In this document: piece after piece, positions 1 to 8,377 of the stretch
Numbering within the stretch: the stretch's first letter is position 1
Layout of the letters: every line of letters starts with the position of its first letter
NCBI GenBank assembly: GCA_963678255.2
Contig: CAXXTW010000001.1
Location: 744,001 to 808,000 of the forward strand
From: G963678255 sp963678255
GTDB lineage: Bacteria > Cloacimonadota > Cloacimonadia > Cloacimonadales > WRIO01
Direction: 5' to 3'
DNA: 64,000 nucleotides
Notes under the pieces: generated by a model
Database searches by the model: none
Told to the model about the DNA's origin: nothing
The model's input: only the letters and a program-made list of their open reading frames with translations
Translations under genes and position numbers: made by a program

Positions 1-641
1 TTTGGATTATATGCCCCTTGAATATTAATTCTGCTTCTACCTGTATTACTTTTTATTTCTATACGCTCACCTTCTTTAATCCATGCTTTGCTACATACAG
101 TATTATGCTGAGGATGTACTCCATCCACAAATAAGATAACTTCATCATCTTCTAAATTTTCTTCCAGATCTTCATACATTTCTTTAAATTCTTCTTGTTT
201 TACAGGATCTATCCCAGATGGTACTAAAGTCGTATATTTATACTTATATCCTAATCTGTGTAAAAGAGCGATTGCTCCTGACTCGCTGTATTCAATCTCC
301 ATGTTTTCTTTAATGAAAAGGATCAATTGTTTGCTGTCGCTCATGATGTTTTCCAAAAGGTACTGTTCAATTTGTGCAATTTGATCATCACTTAACTTAC
401 CTGAATACAATTTATAGTCATCACCAAGCCAGCTATAAAGAGATGTTCTGTTTTTGAATTTCCTAATCCAGTTTGATACTGTGCCTTCATCAATTAAGAG
501 TATTTTGCAGATTTCTGAAGAGGTATAACCATCATTAAAAAGTAAAATACATTTTATCCTATCGCAGAATTTACTGTCTTTTGTTTGCTTATGGAGACTT
601 TTTAGGTCTCTTATTTCTTGTTCACTTAATTTATTTATCAT
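1..641 (-). CDS. IS630-family transposase, 3' end outside the window
   Basis: DDE transposase that would cut and paste the surrounding IS630 element. About 213 codons are visible from the ATG at 639-641. The N-terminal third is a helix-turn-helix region (EICKILLIDEGTVSNWIRKF), followed by a winged-helix-like segment, and then the first catalytic aspartate in ILFVDGVHPQH. The second Asp and the Glu would lie beyond the left edge; the copy at 15465 shows them as ILDNARYY and NLIERLW. Unlike that copy, this one is in frame through the segment GKLSDDQIAQ around residue 81, so it may be functional. The start codon is the same in both copies. The gene points away from the beta-helix gene it interrupts. 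Confidence 0.85.
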   Translation of the reverse strand, partial: MINKLSEQEIRDLKSLHKQTKDSKFCDRIKCILLFNDGYTSSEICKILLIDEGTVSNWIRKFKNRTSLYSWLGDDYKLYSGKLSDDQIAQIEQYLLENIMSDSKQLILFIKENMEIEYSESGAIALLHRLGYKYKYTTLVPSGIDPVKQEEFKEMYEDLEENLEDDEVILFVDGVHPQHNTVCSKAWIKEGERIEIKSNTGRSRINIQGAYNP

Positions 642-777
642 ACAGATAATATAAGTATATTCTAAACAAATGCAAATTATTTTTTTATATAATTTATACT
701 ATTTATGAGATTTATTTTTATAGACACTATTTATAGACCTCTTGTCTTTAAATCTTAAAACCAAATTGATTTGAGTA
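1..777 (-). mobile_element. IS630-family insertion sequence, copy 1 (left part outside the window)
   Basis: The right end reads AACCAAATTGATTTGAGTA and matches, base for base over most of its length, the left end of the second copy at 15327. Immediately beyond it the interrupted beta-helix gene resumes at TATAATAAC, exactly where the intact paralog at 58847 has a TA dinucleotide. IS630/Tc1-mariner elements target TA, which fits. The far end lies outside the window, so the duplication cannot be confirmed. Confidence 0.85.
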
Positions 778-2798
778 TAATAACAAAATGTATGATGGGA
801 CAAGGGGGGGGAGGTATTAGTATTACAGGAGCTCCCCATAACGCTACAGCTTATTTAGAAAATAATAAAATTTTTAATTGTAAATCTCTATTAATGGGTG
901 GAGGATTATCAATTTCGGGAAATAGTATAGTTACATTTTCTGAAATTATTAGGAATTCGATATTTAACAATTCTTCTTTGTGTGGAAAAGATATTTCAGT
1001 AGATGATTGTCAATATGACACAGAAATATATTTAGATAAAAGTAGTGTAGTTTTAGACAGAGCAGATCAGTTTTTTATACTTCATAATTTTTCTGGTCCA
1101 TATTTAGGTACTCAAGTTACGGTTGATATCCTTCAAGGGTTTTTACCCAGCATAAATCACGATTTATATGTAGCACCTTGGGGTAATGATTTAAACTCAG
1201 GTTTAAATCCGAATAATCCCTTAAAGACTATTGATTATGCAACAAAGATCATCGCTTCTGATTCAATAAATCAAAAAACAGTTCATTTAGCTGCTGGAAC
1301 CTATTCCCGAACTCAGAATCAGCAGAAATTCCCTTTCTCTATTAAACCAGATACCAAATTGATCGGTGCAGGTATGGATGAAACAATCTTCGATGATGAA
1401 AACCATGGAAAAGTTCTAGGTGGGAATGTTTTTGAAAAAGATGTTGAAGCTGGGAAATTTTCACTAATAAATGGTGGTAATAGTCAATCAGGTTCTTCAT
1501 TAGGTTTTAGAGGTAACCATGTGAACATCTACGATATAAAACTCTCTGATAGCAAATTGAATGATTCGACAGGAATTGGAATAGGTTTATCAAATTATGG
1601 ATTTATTAAAAATATAATCGTAAAAAATAACTCCAGTTCGACCTCTTCTATGGGGATGGATGCAATAAATAATAAATATACCTATATTGAAAATGTGATT
1701 ATCGACAGTCTTAAAACTACCCATACACAAGGTGGAGGGGTCGGGGTCTCTATTGTTAATGTTGAAAACCTTGTTGTCAATAATATGTCTATTACAAATT
1801 GTCAGGCTTTTGATCCATGGGTCTTTCAATTGGCAAATTTCATTGAAGACGTTCCCACTGAGCTTCATGATCCAATTTTGAATAATGTATTGGTCGCTAA
1901 CAATCATACAACTCGTGGAGATTGGGATTTAGCTAAAGTAATCTTTATGGATAATTACAATACTATCCATGCGAACAACTGGACGATAGCTAATAATACA
2001 AACTCCAATAAAGTGTTGGGAATAGGATCAGATGTCATATTGAACAATATGATCTTGTATAATCCTGAAATGCCCTATGAAATTGAATATGGATGTGAAC
2101 TTATTCCAAATATCAATGGAAGTATCAATAACTCTCTTATTATGAATGGAACAGATAAAATCATCTTTCATAACAATCAAGACCTGTTAAATCTAAATCA
2201 TATTCTAACCGGAGATCCTCATTTCATTGGTGTATTTTCAGATTCCTTAAGTAGAAATATGATGGATTATTATCAACTCAGTTCCGTTTCTGAATGTATC
2301 AATCGGGGAACTGCTGATACCACAGGACTAAATATTCCAAAGAAAGATTTATCAGGCAAGCAAAGAGTTTGGGATGGTCGAATTGATATGGGTTGCTTTG
2401 AATATGGAGCACCTTATGTTTCCAATACAGATGTTCCCGAAGTTCAATTTACAGGTTACAACTTAAAAAACTACCCCAACCCAATCACCTCAGCTATCTC
2501 TTCCACCATTATCTCCTTTGATTACCCTGAGAAGTCAAAATATGAACCACAAATTGAGATCTATAACATAAAGGGTCAAAAGATTAAAACAATTAAAACA
2601 GGTAGCAGTTTTTATGATTTAGCCGTAAAAGCTAATCTGAGTAAAGAGAATCTTAGCCAAATAAAAAGCAGAAACTTTTCCGTTATCTGGGACCTGACCA
2701 ATGATAACAACCGGAAAGTCGCATCCGGAGTTTATCTCTATCGGGCAGTGATCAACGGAAAAGTTCTGCAAACAAAGAAAATGCTCTTGATGAAGTAG
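776..2798 (+). pseudogene. Beta-helix sorting-domain surface protein (type A paralog), 5' part cut off by IS630
   Basis: This is the last ~674 codons of a protein identical or nearly so to the intact 813-aa paralog at 58847, starting at its residues IITKCMMGQ. The signal peptide and first ~137 residues are on the other side of the IS630 element. The only in-frame start is a TTG inside the IS end, with no Shine-Dalgarno sequence, so secretion is not expected. What remains includes the glycine-rich QGGGGISI turn encoded by eight consecutive Gs (804-811), the WGNDLNSGLNP block that opens the second beta-helix domain, and a complete C-terminal sorting domain (NLKNYPNPIT ... GVYLYRAVING ... KKMLLMK). 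Family knowledge: these fold as right-handed parallel beta-helices, and the C-terminal domain directs export through a type IX-like system. Confidence 0.85.
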
Positions 2799-2808
2799 AA
2801 AACCCCAA

Positions 2809-2835
2809 GGAGAGGAGATTAATCCCCTCCTCTCC
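2809..2835 (+). repeat. Spacer hairpin between tandem beta-helix genes
   Basis: A perfect 9-bp inverted repeat GGAGAGGAG / CTCCTCTCC with a 9-base loop lies 11 bases after the stop codon. The whole 62-base spacer, from the stop codon to the next ATG, is kept almost unchanged after five genes of this family, including the unrelated-length 1045-aa gene at 53143. There is no T-run after the stem, so a simple intrinsic terminator is doubtful. mRNA processing or 3'-end protection between tandem genes is an alternative. The next gene's ribosome binding site (TTGGAGTATAAATG) follows. Confidence 0.6.
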
Positions 2836-2860
2836 TCCTATATAAATTATTGGAGTATAA

Positions 2861-5311
2861 ATGAGAAACATCGTTTTATTCGCTTTTTTAATTAGTTTAT
2901 CATTCAGTTTATTTTCTGCCATTATCGAAGTCTCTGTGGATGGGACAAAGCCCTATACCTCCATTCAAATGGCGATAAACTCTTCAAGCGAGAATGATAT
3001 TGTCAGAGTGTGGCCTGGTATTTATCGTGAAAACATAAATTTCAATCATCATAATATCACTTTGCAAAGCTTATATCCCATTACAGGAGATACTCTTGAT
3101 ATCCATAATACCAAAATCATAGGAAACCACAGAGATTCAGCAATCAGAGCTCAGGAAGGAGTCACTGTTATCATTGATGGTTTTACTATTATGAATAATG
3201 AAAATGATGAAGATGAATATGTTGATTGGGTTGGTGGTGGTATTTTTATCTTATCTAGTAATGTCCAAATAAAAAACAATATAATAACCAAGTGTACAGC
3301 AGGTCAAGGGGGGGGAGGAATATGTATCTCAGATTATTTACCCGAACCCAGTTATGTTTATTTAGAGAATAATCAAATCTTCAATTGTAAAACTTATGGT
3401 ACGGGAGGAGGATTATCTATATCTCAGAATAATTCTTTATATTTTTCAGAATATAACAGAAATTCAATTTACAATAATTATGCTTCCTTTGCAAAGGATA
3501 TTGCCATTTCAGGAGCTGTAGAGGATATCAATATCTATCTAAAAATTGGGAGTCAGCAATTAAACTCAGTCGATCAATATTTTATTGCTAACTTCTATCC
3601 TTACCCTCCTCCTATACCAGATATTAATGTTACGGTTGATATCCTTCAAGGGTTTTTACCCAGCATAAATCACGATTTATATGTAGCACCTTGGGGTAAT
3701 GATTTAAACTCAGGTTTAAATCCGTATAATCCCTTAAAGACTATTGATTATGCAACAAAGATCATCGCTTCTGATTCAATAAATCAAAAAACAGTTCATT
3801 TAGCTGCTGGAACCTATTCCCGAACTCAGAATCAGCAGAAATTCCCTTTCTCTATTAAACCAGATACCAAATTGATCGGTGCAGGTATGAATGAAACAAT
3901 CTTCGATGATGAAAACCATGGAAAAGTTCTAGGTGGGAATGTTTTTGAAAAAGATGTTGAAGCTGGGAAATTTTCACTAATAAATTGTGGCAATGGTCAA
4001 TCAGGTTCTTCATTAGGTTTTAGAGGTAACCATGTGAAAATCTACGATATAAAACTCTCTGATAGCAAATTGAATGATTCGACAGGAATTGGAATAGGTT
4101 TATCAAATTATGGATTTATTAAAAATATAATCGTAAAAAATAACTCCAGTTCGACCTCTTCTATGGGGATGGATGCAATAAATAATAAATATACCTATAT
4201 TGAAAATGTGATTATCGACAGTCTAAAAACTACCCATACACAAGGTGGAGGGGTCGGGGTCTCTATCACCAACGTTGAAAACCTCGTTATCAACAATATG
4301 TCTATTACAAATTGTCAGGCTTTTGATCCATGGGTCTTTCAATTGGCAAATTTCATTGAAGACGTTCCCACTGAACTTCATGATCCAATTTTGAATAATG
4401 TATTGGTAGCCAATAATCATACGACTCGTGGAGATTGGGATTTAGCTAAAGTAATCTTTATGGATAATTACAATACTATTCATGCAAACAACTGGACGAT
4501 TGCTAATAATACAAACTCCAACAAAGTGTTGGCAATCGGATCAAATGCTATTTTGAACAATATGATCTTGTATAATCCTGAAATGCCCTATGAAATTGAA
4601 TATGGATGTGAACTTATTCCAAATATCAATGGAAGTATCAATAACTCTCTTATTATGAATGGAACAGATAAAATCATTTTTCATAACAATCAAGACCTGT
4701 TAAATCTAAATCATATTCTAACTGGAGATCCTCATTTCATTGGTGTATTTTCAGATTCCTTAAGTAGAAATATAATGGATTATTATCAACTCAGTTCCGT
4801 TTCTGAATGTATCAATCGGGGAACTGCTGATACCACAGGACTAAATATTCCAAAGAAAGATTTATCAGGCAAGCAAAGAGTTTGGGATGGTCGAATTGAT
4901 ATGGGTTGCTTTGAATATGGAGCACCTTATGTTTCCAATACAGATGTGCCCGAAGTTCAATTTACAGGTTACAACTTAAAAAACTATCCCAATCCGATCA
5001 CCTCAGCTATCTCTTCTACCATAATCTCCTTTGATTACCCTGAGAAGTCAAAATATGAGCCACAAATTGAGATCTATAACATAAAGGGTCAAAAGATTAA
5101 AACAATTAAAACGGGTAGCAGTTTTTATGATTTAGCCGTAAAAGCTAATCTGAGTAAAGAGAATCTTAGCCAAATAAAAAGCAGAAACTTTTCCGTTATC
5201 TGGGACCTGACCAATGATAACAACCGGAAAGTCGCATCCGGAGTTTATCTCTATCGGGCAGTGATCAACGGAAAAGTTCTGCAAACAAAGAAAATGCTCT
5301 TGATGAAGTAG
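2861..5311 (+). CDS. Secreted parallel beta-helix protein with type A C-terminal sorting domain (type B paralog)
   Basis: 816 aa. Residues 1-20 form a signal peptide (charged MRN, hydrophobic core, FSA cleavage site). Residues ~25-270 form a first parallel beta-helix with N/I/G-rich rungs (KNNIITKC, LENNQIFNC, GGGLSIS). From ~272 a DUF1565-like block (LYVAPWGNDLNSGLNP) starts a second helix running to ~690. Residues ~730-816 are an Ig-like sorting domain (NLKNYPNPIT ... GVYLYRAVING ... MLLMK), expected to send the protein to the surface by a type IX-like pathway. The start is set by GGAG five bases upstream of ATG. It carries the type B cassette in residues ~125-245 (VDWVGGGIFIL, YLPEPSYVY, PYPPPIPD), shared with 61351 but not with 56343 or 58847. 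Surface adhesin or carbohydrate-binding roles are guesses; no catalytic motif is evident. Confidence 0.85.
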   Translation: MRNIVLFAFLISLSFSLFSAIIEVSVDGTKPYTSIQMAINSSSENDIVRVWPGIYRENINFNHHNITLQSLYPITGDTLDIHNTKIIGNHRDSAIRAQEGVTVIIDGFTIMNNENDEDEYVDWVGGGIFILSSNVQIKNNIITKCTAGQGGGGICISDYLPEPSYVYLENNQIFNCKTYGTGGGLSISQNNSLYFSEYNRNSIYNNYASFAKDIAISGAVEDINIYLKIGSQQLNSVDQYFIANFYPYPPPIPDINVTVDILQGFLPSINHDLYVAPWGNDLNSGLNPYNPLKTIDYATKIIASDSINQKTVHLAAGTYSRTQNQQKFPFSIKPDTKLIGAGMNETIFDDENHGKVLGGNVFEKDVEAGKFSLINCGNGQSGSSLGFRGNHVKIYDIKLSDSKLNDSTGIGIGLSNYGFIKNIIVKNNSSSTSSMGMDAINNKYTYIENVIIDSLKTTHTQGGGVGVSITNVENLVINNMSITNCQAFDPWVFQLANFIEDVPTELHDPILNNVLVANNHTTRGDWDLAKVIFMDNYNTIHANNWTIANNTNSNKVLAIGSNAILNNMILYNPEMPYEIEYGCELIPNINGSINNSLIMNGTDKIIFHNNQDLLNLNHILTGDPHFIGVFSDSLSRNIMDYYQLSSVSECINRGTADTTGLNIPKKDLSGKQRVWDGRIDMGCFEYGAPYVSNTDVPEVQFTGYNLKNYPNPITSAISSTIISFDYPEKSKYEPQIEIYNIKGQKIKTIKTGSSFYDLAVKANLSKENLSQIKSRNFSVIWDLTNDNNRKVASGVYLYRAVINGKVLQTKKMLLMK

Positions 5312-5321
5312 AAAACCCCAA

Positions 5322-5348
5322 GGAGAGGAGATTAATCCCCTCCTCTCC
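5322..5348 (+). repeat. Spacer hairpin, second occurrence
   Basis: Same 9-bp stem and 62-base spacer as after the first gene, here leading to the truncated copy at 5374. Confidence 0.55.
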
Positions 5349-5373
5349 TCCTATATAAATTATTGGAGTATAA

Positions 5374-5481
5374 ATGAGAAACATCGTTTTATTCGCTTTT
5401 TTAATTAGTTTATCATTCAGTTTATTTTCTGCCATTATCGAAGTCTCTGTGGATGGGACAAAGCCCTATATCTTATGCTGA
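5374..5481 (+). pseudogene. Stump of another beta-helix paralog (signal peptide only)
   Basis: The ATG, ribosome binding site and first ~33 codons match the paralog at 2861 almost exactly (signal peptide, then IIEVSVDGTKPY). At about 5470 the similarity ends abruptly and the frame reaches TGA after two more codons, giving a 35-aa product. The DNA that follows (TCTTATGCTGATATCG...) is unrelated to any paralog here. This marks the right boundary of the left tandem array and looks like a deletion or recombination junction that removed the remainder of the copy. Confidence 0.8.
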
Positions 5482-5539
5482 TATCGTTACTACAAAACTA
5501 ATAACATTAAAAGGGTGCTATTTCAGAACCAAGATAAAA

Positions 5540-5564
5540 AAAAGCTCAGATAACTGAGCTTTTT
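5540..5564. terminator. Bidirectional intrinsic terminator between the left array and galE
   Basis: Stem AAAAGCTCAG / CTGAGCTTTT, 10 bp, with loop ATAA. It is flanked by an A-run on one side and a T-run on the other, so it can end transcription both from the + strand array and from the - strand polysaccharide operon finishing with galE at 5604. Confidence 0.8.
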
Positions 5565-5603
5565 ATAATTATATTTTTAAGAAATTTTTCACAGGTTTGT
5601 TTT

Positions 5604-6614
5604 TTATTCATATCCATTTGGATTTTTTGATTGCCAATTCCAAGAATCTTTACACATATCTTTAATTGTCAATTCTGCTTTCCAGTTGAGTTCGTTTAAA
5701 GCTTTCAGTGGGTTCGCAAAACACACCCCAATGTCGCCAGGACGTCGTTCTGTGAACTTATACGGAATATCTACACCGGTAGCTTCCTTGAAGGCATTTA
5801 CAATATCTAGGACACTATAACCCACACCTGTACCAAGATTGTATATTTGTACACCTTTAAATATAGATATTTTCTCTAATGCCTTTAAATGACCAATAGC
5901 TAAATCTACGACATGGATGTAATCACGAATACCTGTGCCATCTGGAGTATCATAATCATTACCAAATATATTTAGTTGCTCTCTTTTACCAATTGCAACT
6001 TGAGTGATATAGGGTAGAAGGTTATTTGGAATACCATTTGGATCTTCTCCAATAATTCCACTTGAATGTGCTCCTATAGGATTAAAATATCTTAACAAGA
6101 TGATAGACCATTTATTGTCAGAGATAAAAAGATCTTGCAAGATTTCTTCTATCATCAATTTTGTTCTTCCATAAGGATTCGTTACTGATAAACTGAAGTC
6201 TTCTGAAATTGGAACGCTTTTAGGGAGACCATAGACAGTTGCTGATGAGCTAAATATAATCTTTTTGACATTATAAATCTGCATAGTTTTGCATAGATTG
6301 AAGGTACCTGTCAGATTATTGTGATAATACTCTAGTGGAATTTCAACAGATTCTCCAACAGCTTTAAAACCAGCAAAATGTATAACTGCATCGACCTGAT
6401 TTTCCTTAAATACCAGATCTAAAGCTTCCTTGTCTAGAAGATCAACCTTATAAAACTTAAAATCTTTTCCTGATATTTTTTTTATTCGATTTAATACCTC
6501 TGGTTTACTGTTTGAGAAGTTATCTAAAATGATGACTTCATGATTTGAATTAAGTAATTCAATACTTGTATGGCTTCCAATATATCCTGCTCCACCCGTT
6601 ACGAGTACTCTCAT
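5604..6614 (-). CDS. galE: UDP-glucose 4-epimerase
   Basis: 336 aa, the usual length for GalE. This short-chain dehydrogenase/reductase-fold enzyme interconverts UDP-glucose and UDP-galactose (or the GlcNAc/GalNAc pair) in the cytoplasm using bound NAD. Visible motifs are the N-terminal TGGAGYIGSHT nucleotide-binding loop, SSSATVYG with the catalytic Ser/Thr region, NPYGRTK with the YxxxK catalytic Tyr and Lys, and the C-terminal ERRPGDIG substrate-binding segment. The ATG has a GGAGA ribosome binding site 5 bases upstream. It is the last gene of the - strand sugar cluster, ahead of the bidirectional terminator. Between it and the next upstream gene is a separate terminator, so it probably has its own promoter in 6615-6680. 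Confidence 0.93.
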   Translation of the reverse strand: MRVLVTGGAGYIGSHTSIELLNSNHEVIILDNFSNSKPEVLNRIKKISGKDFKFYKVDLLDKEALDLVFKENQVDAVIHFAGFKAVGESVEIPLEYYHNNLTGTFNLCKTMQIYNVKKIIFSSSATVYGLPKSVPISEDFSLSVTNPYGRTKLMIEEILQDLFISDNKWSIILLRYFNPIGAHSSGIIGEDPNGIPNNLLPYITQVAIGKREQLNIFGNDYDTPDGTGIRDYIHVVDLAIGHLKALEKISIFKGVQIYNLGTGVGYSVLDIVNAFKEATGVDIPYKFTERRPGDIGVCFANPLKALNELNWKAELTIKDMCKDSWNWQSKNPNGYE

Positions 6615-6683
6615 TAATTTCTCCTAATTATTCATATAATTTCTTATCAAATAGATGAAAGACTTTGTCAATATAAAATTAAT

Positions 6684-6716
6684 AAAAAAATGCCTATGAA
6701 GAAGAACCTCATAGGC
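6684..6716 (-). terminator. Intrinsic terminator upstream of galE
   Basis: Read on the - strand: stem GCCTATGA / TCATAGGC (8 bp) followed by a run of seven Ts. It stops transcripts coming from the GxxExxY gene side before galE. Nothing else is recognisable between it and the galE start. Confidence 0.75.
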
Positions 6717-6869
6717 TGAATATATCTAAAAATGAATTTGATTATAAACAAATATACTAAATCTTGTGTCCGAAATCTTTCGGAACTCTGTACGAATTCA
6801 ACAGAATGACCAGACTCTGAAAAGGTGTACTAGACAATTCTGATGACTTAAAGCTTATGTTATCATTTG

Positions 6870-6948
6870 AGCTCAAAATCTGTCTGAAACTAGTACGGCT
6901 TTTGGCAAACCATGTTTCCATACTTTTTAATTGTTTGGAACTACAAGG
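6870..6948 (-). mobile_element. Relic of an IS66-family transposase gene
   Basis: About 75 bases (AAAATCTGTCTGAAACTAG ... GGAACTACAAGG) align with the IS66 transposase copy at 27785-27860 that encodes the segment around GLPESVLVTDRFSAQLK, with many substitutions. Neither IS end is present. It is too short and diverged to be active, but it shows that IS66 elements once reached this side of the cluster. The rest of 6720-6960 holds nothing I recognise. Confidence 0.5.
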
Positions 6949-6960
6949 CTCTTTGTTCTT

Positions 6961-7016
6961 AAAATTAAAAAAAGAGAGTATTCAAAACATTTAAATTCAT
7001 GTCTTAAAATACTCTC
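6961..7016 (-). terminator. Intrinsic terminator after the GxxExxY gene
   Basis: On the - strand a 9-bp stem GAGAGTATT / AATACTCTC with a 25-base loop is followed by a T-rich tract. It starts about 14 bases after the GxxExxY stop codon. Confidence 0.65.
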
Positions 7017-7029
7017 GTTGTATAGTTAA

Positions 7030-7422
7030 TCAGAAATTACTAGAGGGCAGATCTTTACTTAATCTCTCTATACCGTCCCTAAGTAGTGGTACGTGGAAAT
7101 TAATCAACAAACCTGTCTCTATTCCTGATAATTTTAGATAAGTTATTAGCTGAGCTTTATGTATGGGCAAAATCTTTTCAACTGACTTCAGTTCAAGAAT
7201 AATCTTATTCTCAACAATGATATCTATACGGTATCCATTAAGAATATCAAAGCCTTTATAATGGAGAGGTAAGATTTTTTCCTTTGCAAAAGAAATATTA
7301 TTTAACTGAAACTCATAACAAAGGCAATCTCTATATGCTGATTCTAATAAGCCAGGTCCCAAATGTTTATGTACTTCAATAGCTAAACCAATTATCTTTC
7401 TCGATAGTGTGTCTTCTGGCAT
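7030..7422 (-). CDS. GxxExxY protein (PD-(D/E)XK nuclease-like), copy 1
   Basis: 130 aa. The family signature is seen as GLLESAY near residue 24. The later RIDIIVENKIILELKSV segment has the Asp and the E-L-K spacing of the PD-(D/E)XK nuclease fold, followed by the typical QLITYLKLSG. Family knowledge: TIGR04256/PF13366, uncharacterised, often present in several copies per genome. It is not related to the sugar genes on either side. Its 5' end lies 18 bases from a ~0.9-kb tandem repeat array (7441-8370), and it is followed by its own terminator. The second copy at 42624 has the same array-then-gene arrangement. Whether it cuts DNA is unknown. Confidence 0.88.
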   Translation of the reverse strand: MPEDTLSRKIIGLAIEVHKHLGPGLLESAYRDCLCYEFQLNNISFAKEKILPLHYKGFDILNGYRIDIIVENKIILELKSVEKILPIHKAQLITYLKLSGIETGLLINFHVPLLRDGIERLSKDLPSSNF

Positions 7423-7440
7423 AAATTCTCCTTATATAAA

Positions 7441-8370
7441 ACAATCGCTTTGCTAGAGACTAAGAGAATAAGAAAGAGGTGGTAGTAAGTTATTAATAAA
7501 CTTAAAATCATATTCTTTTTCTATCTCTTTGTCCTCTATGTCTCTTTGTAAAAAAACAATCGTTTCACTAAAGATTTAGGGAATAAGAAAGAGGTGGTAG
7601 TAAGTTATTAATAAACTTAAAATTATACTCTTTTTCTATCTCTATGTCCTCTATGTCTCTTTGTAAAAAACAATCGTTTCACTAAAGACTAAGAGATCTG
7701 AGAGGAACACTAAAGAAAACCAATATTAATTATTAGCTTTGAGCTTATATTCCATTATTACTATTCTCTATGTCTCTTTGTTTAAAATACAATCGTTTCG
7801 CTAAAGATTTAGGGAATAAGAAAGAGGTGGTAGTAAGTTATTAATAAACTTAAAATCATACTCTTTTTCTATCTCTTTGTCCTCTATGTCTCTTTGTAAA
7901 AAACAATCGTTTCACTAAAGATTTAGGGAATAAGAAAGAGGTGGTAGTAAGTTATTAATAAGCTTAAAATCATACTCTTTTTCTATCTCTATGTCCTCTA
8001 TGTCCTCTATGTCTCTTTATAAAATACAATCGTTTCGCTAAAGACTAAGAGATCTGAGAGGAACACAAAAAGAAAATCAATATTAATTATTAACTTTATG
8101 CTTTTAATTAATCACAATTTTTCTCTTTGTCCTCTATGTCTCTTTATAAAAAACAATCGTTTCGCTAAAGACTAAGAGATCTGAGAGGAACACTAAAGAA
8201 AATCAATATTAATTATTAACTTTATGCTTTTAATCAATCACAATTTTTCTCTTTGTCCTCTATGTCTCTTTGTTTAAAATACAATCGTTTCGCTAGAGAT
8301 CAAGAGATTAGAGAGTTTAGAAGTAAAAAAGGCTTTATTTTTATTTTTTTCTATCTCTCTTTGTTCAATT
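7441..8370. repeat. Tandem array of eight ~115-125-bp units, AAAGAG/CTCTTT family
   Basis: Units start with ACAATCGTTTC(A/G)CTAAAGA at about 7441, 7556, 7671, 7790, 7903, 8028, 8154 and 8281 and end in CCTCTATGTCTCTTTGT. Two subtypes occur. One has a middle with TTTAGGGAATAAGAAAGAGG then GTGGTAGTAAGTTATTAAT; the other has ACTAAGAGATCTGAGAGGAACAC and a TTAATTATTAACTTTATGC middle. The left arm (AAAGACTAAGAGATCTGAGAGG) and right arm are loosely complementary, so each unit could form a long imperfect hairpin. There are no unique spacers. The array fills the whole gap between the GxxExxY gene and the UDP-glucose dehydrogenase gene. Confidence 0.85.
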
Positions 8371-8377
8371 TAAGTAT

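Noticed and set aside
1590..1907. Long - strand ORF inside the beta-helix gene (and its equivalents at 4223, 57696 and 62713)
   Set aside because: Antisense shadow of repetitive coding sequence, with no ribosome binding site and no family resemblance.
2809..2835. Classical Rho-independent terminator between tandem paralogs
   Set aside because: The stem is good but no T-run follows; the next bases are CTCCTATATAAATT leading to the next ribosome binding site.
7030..7422. GxxExxY gene as part of an rRNA intervening sequence
   Set aside because: No 23S rRNA sequence could be recognised around either GxxExxY gene.
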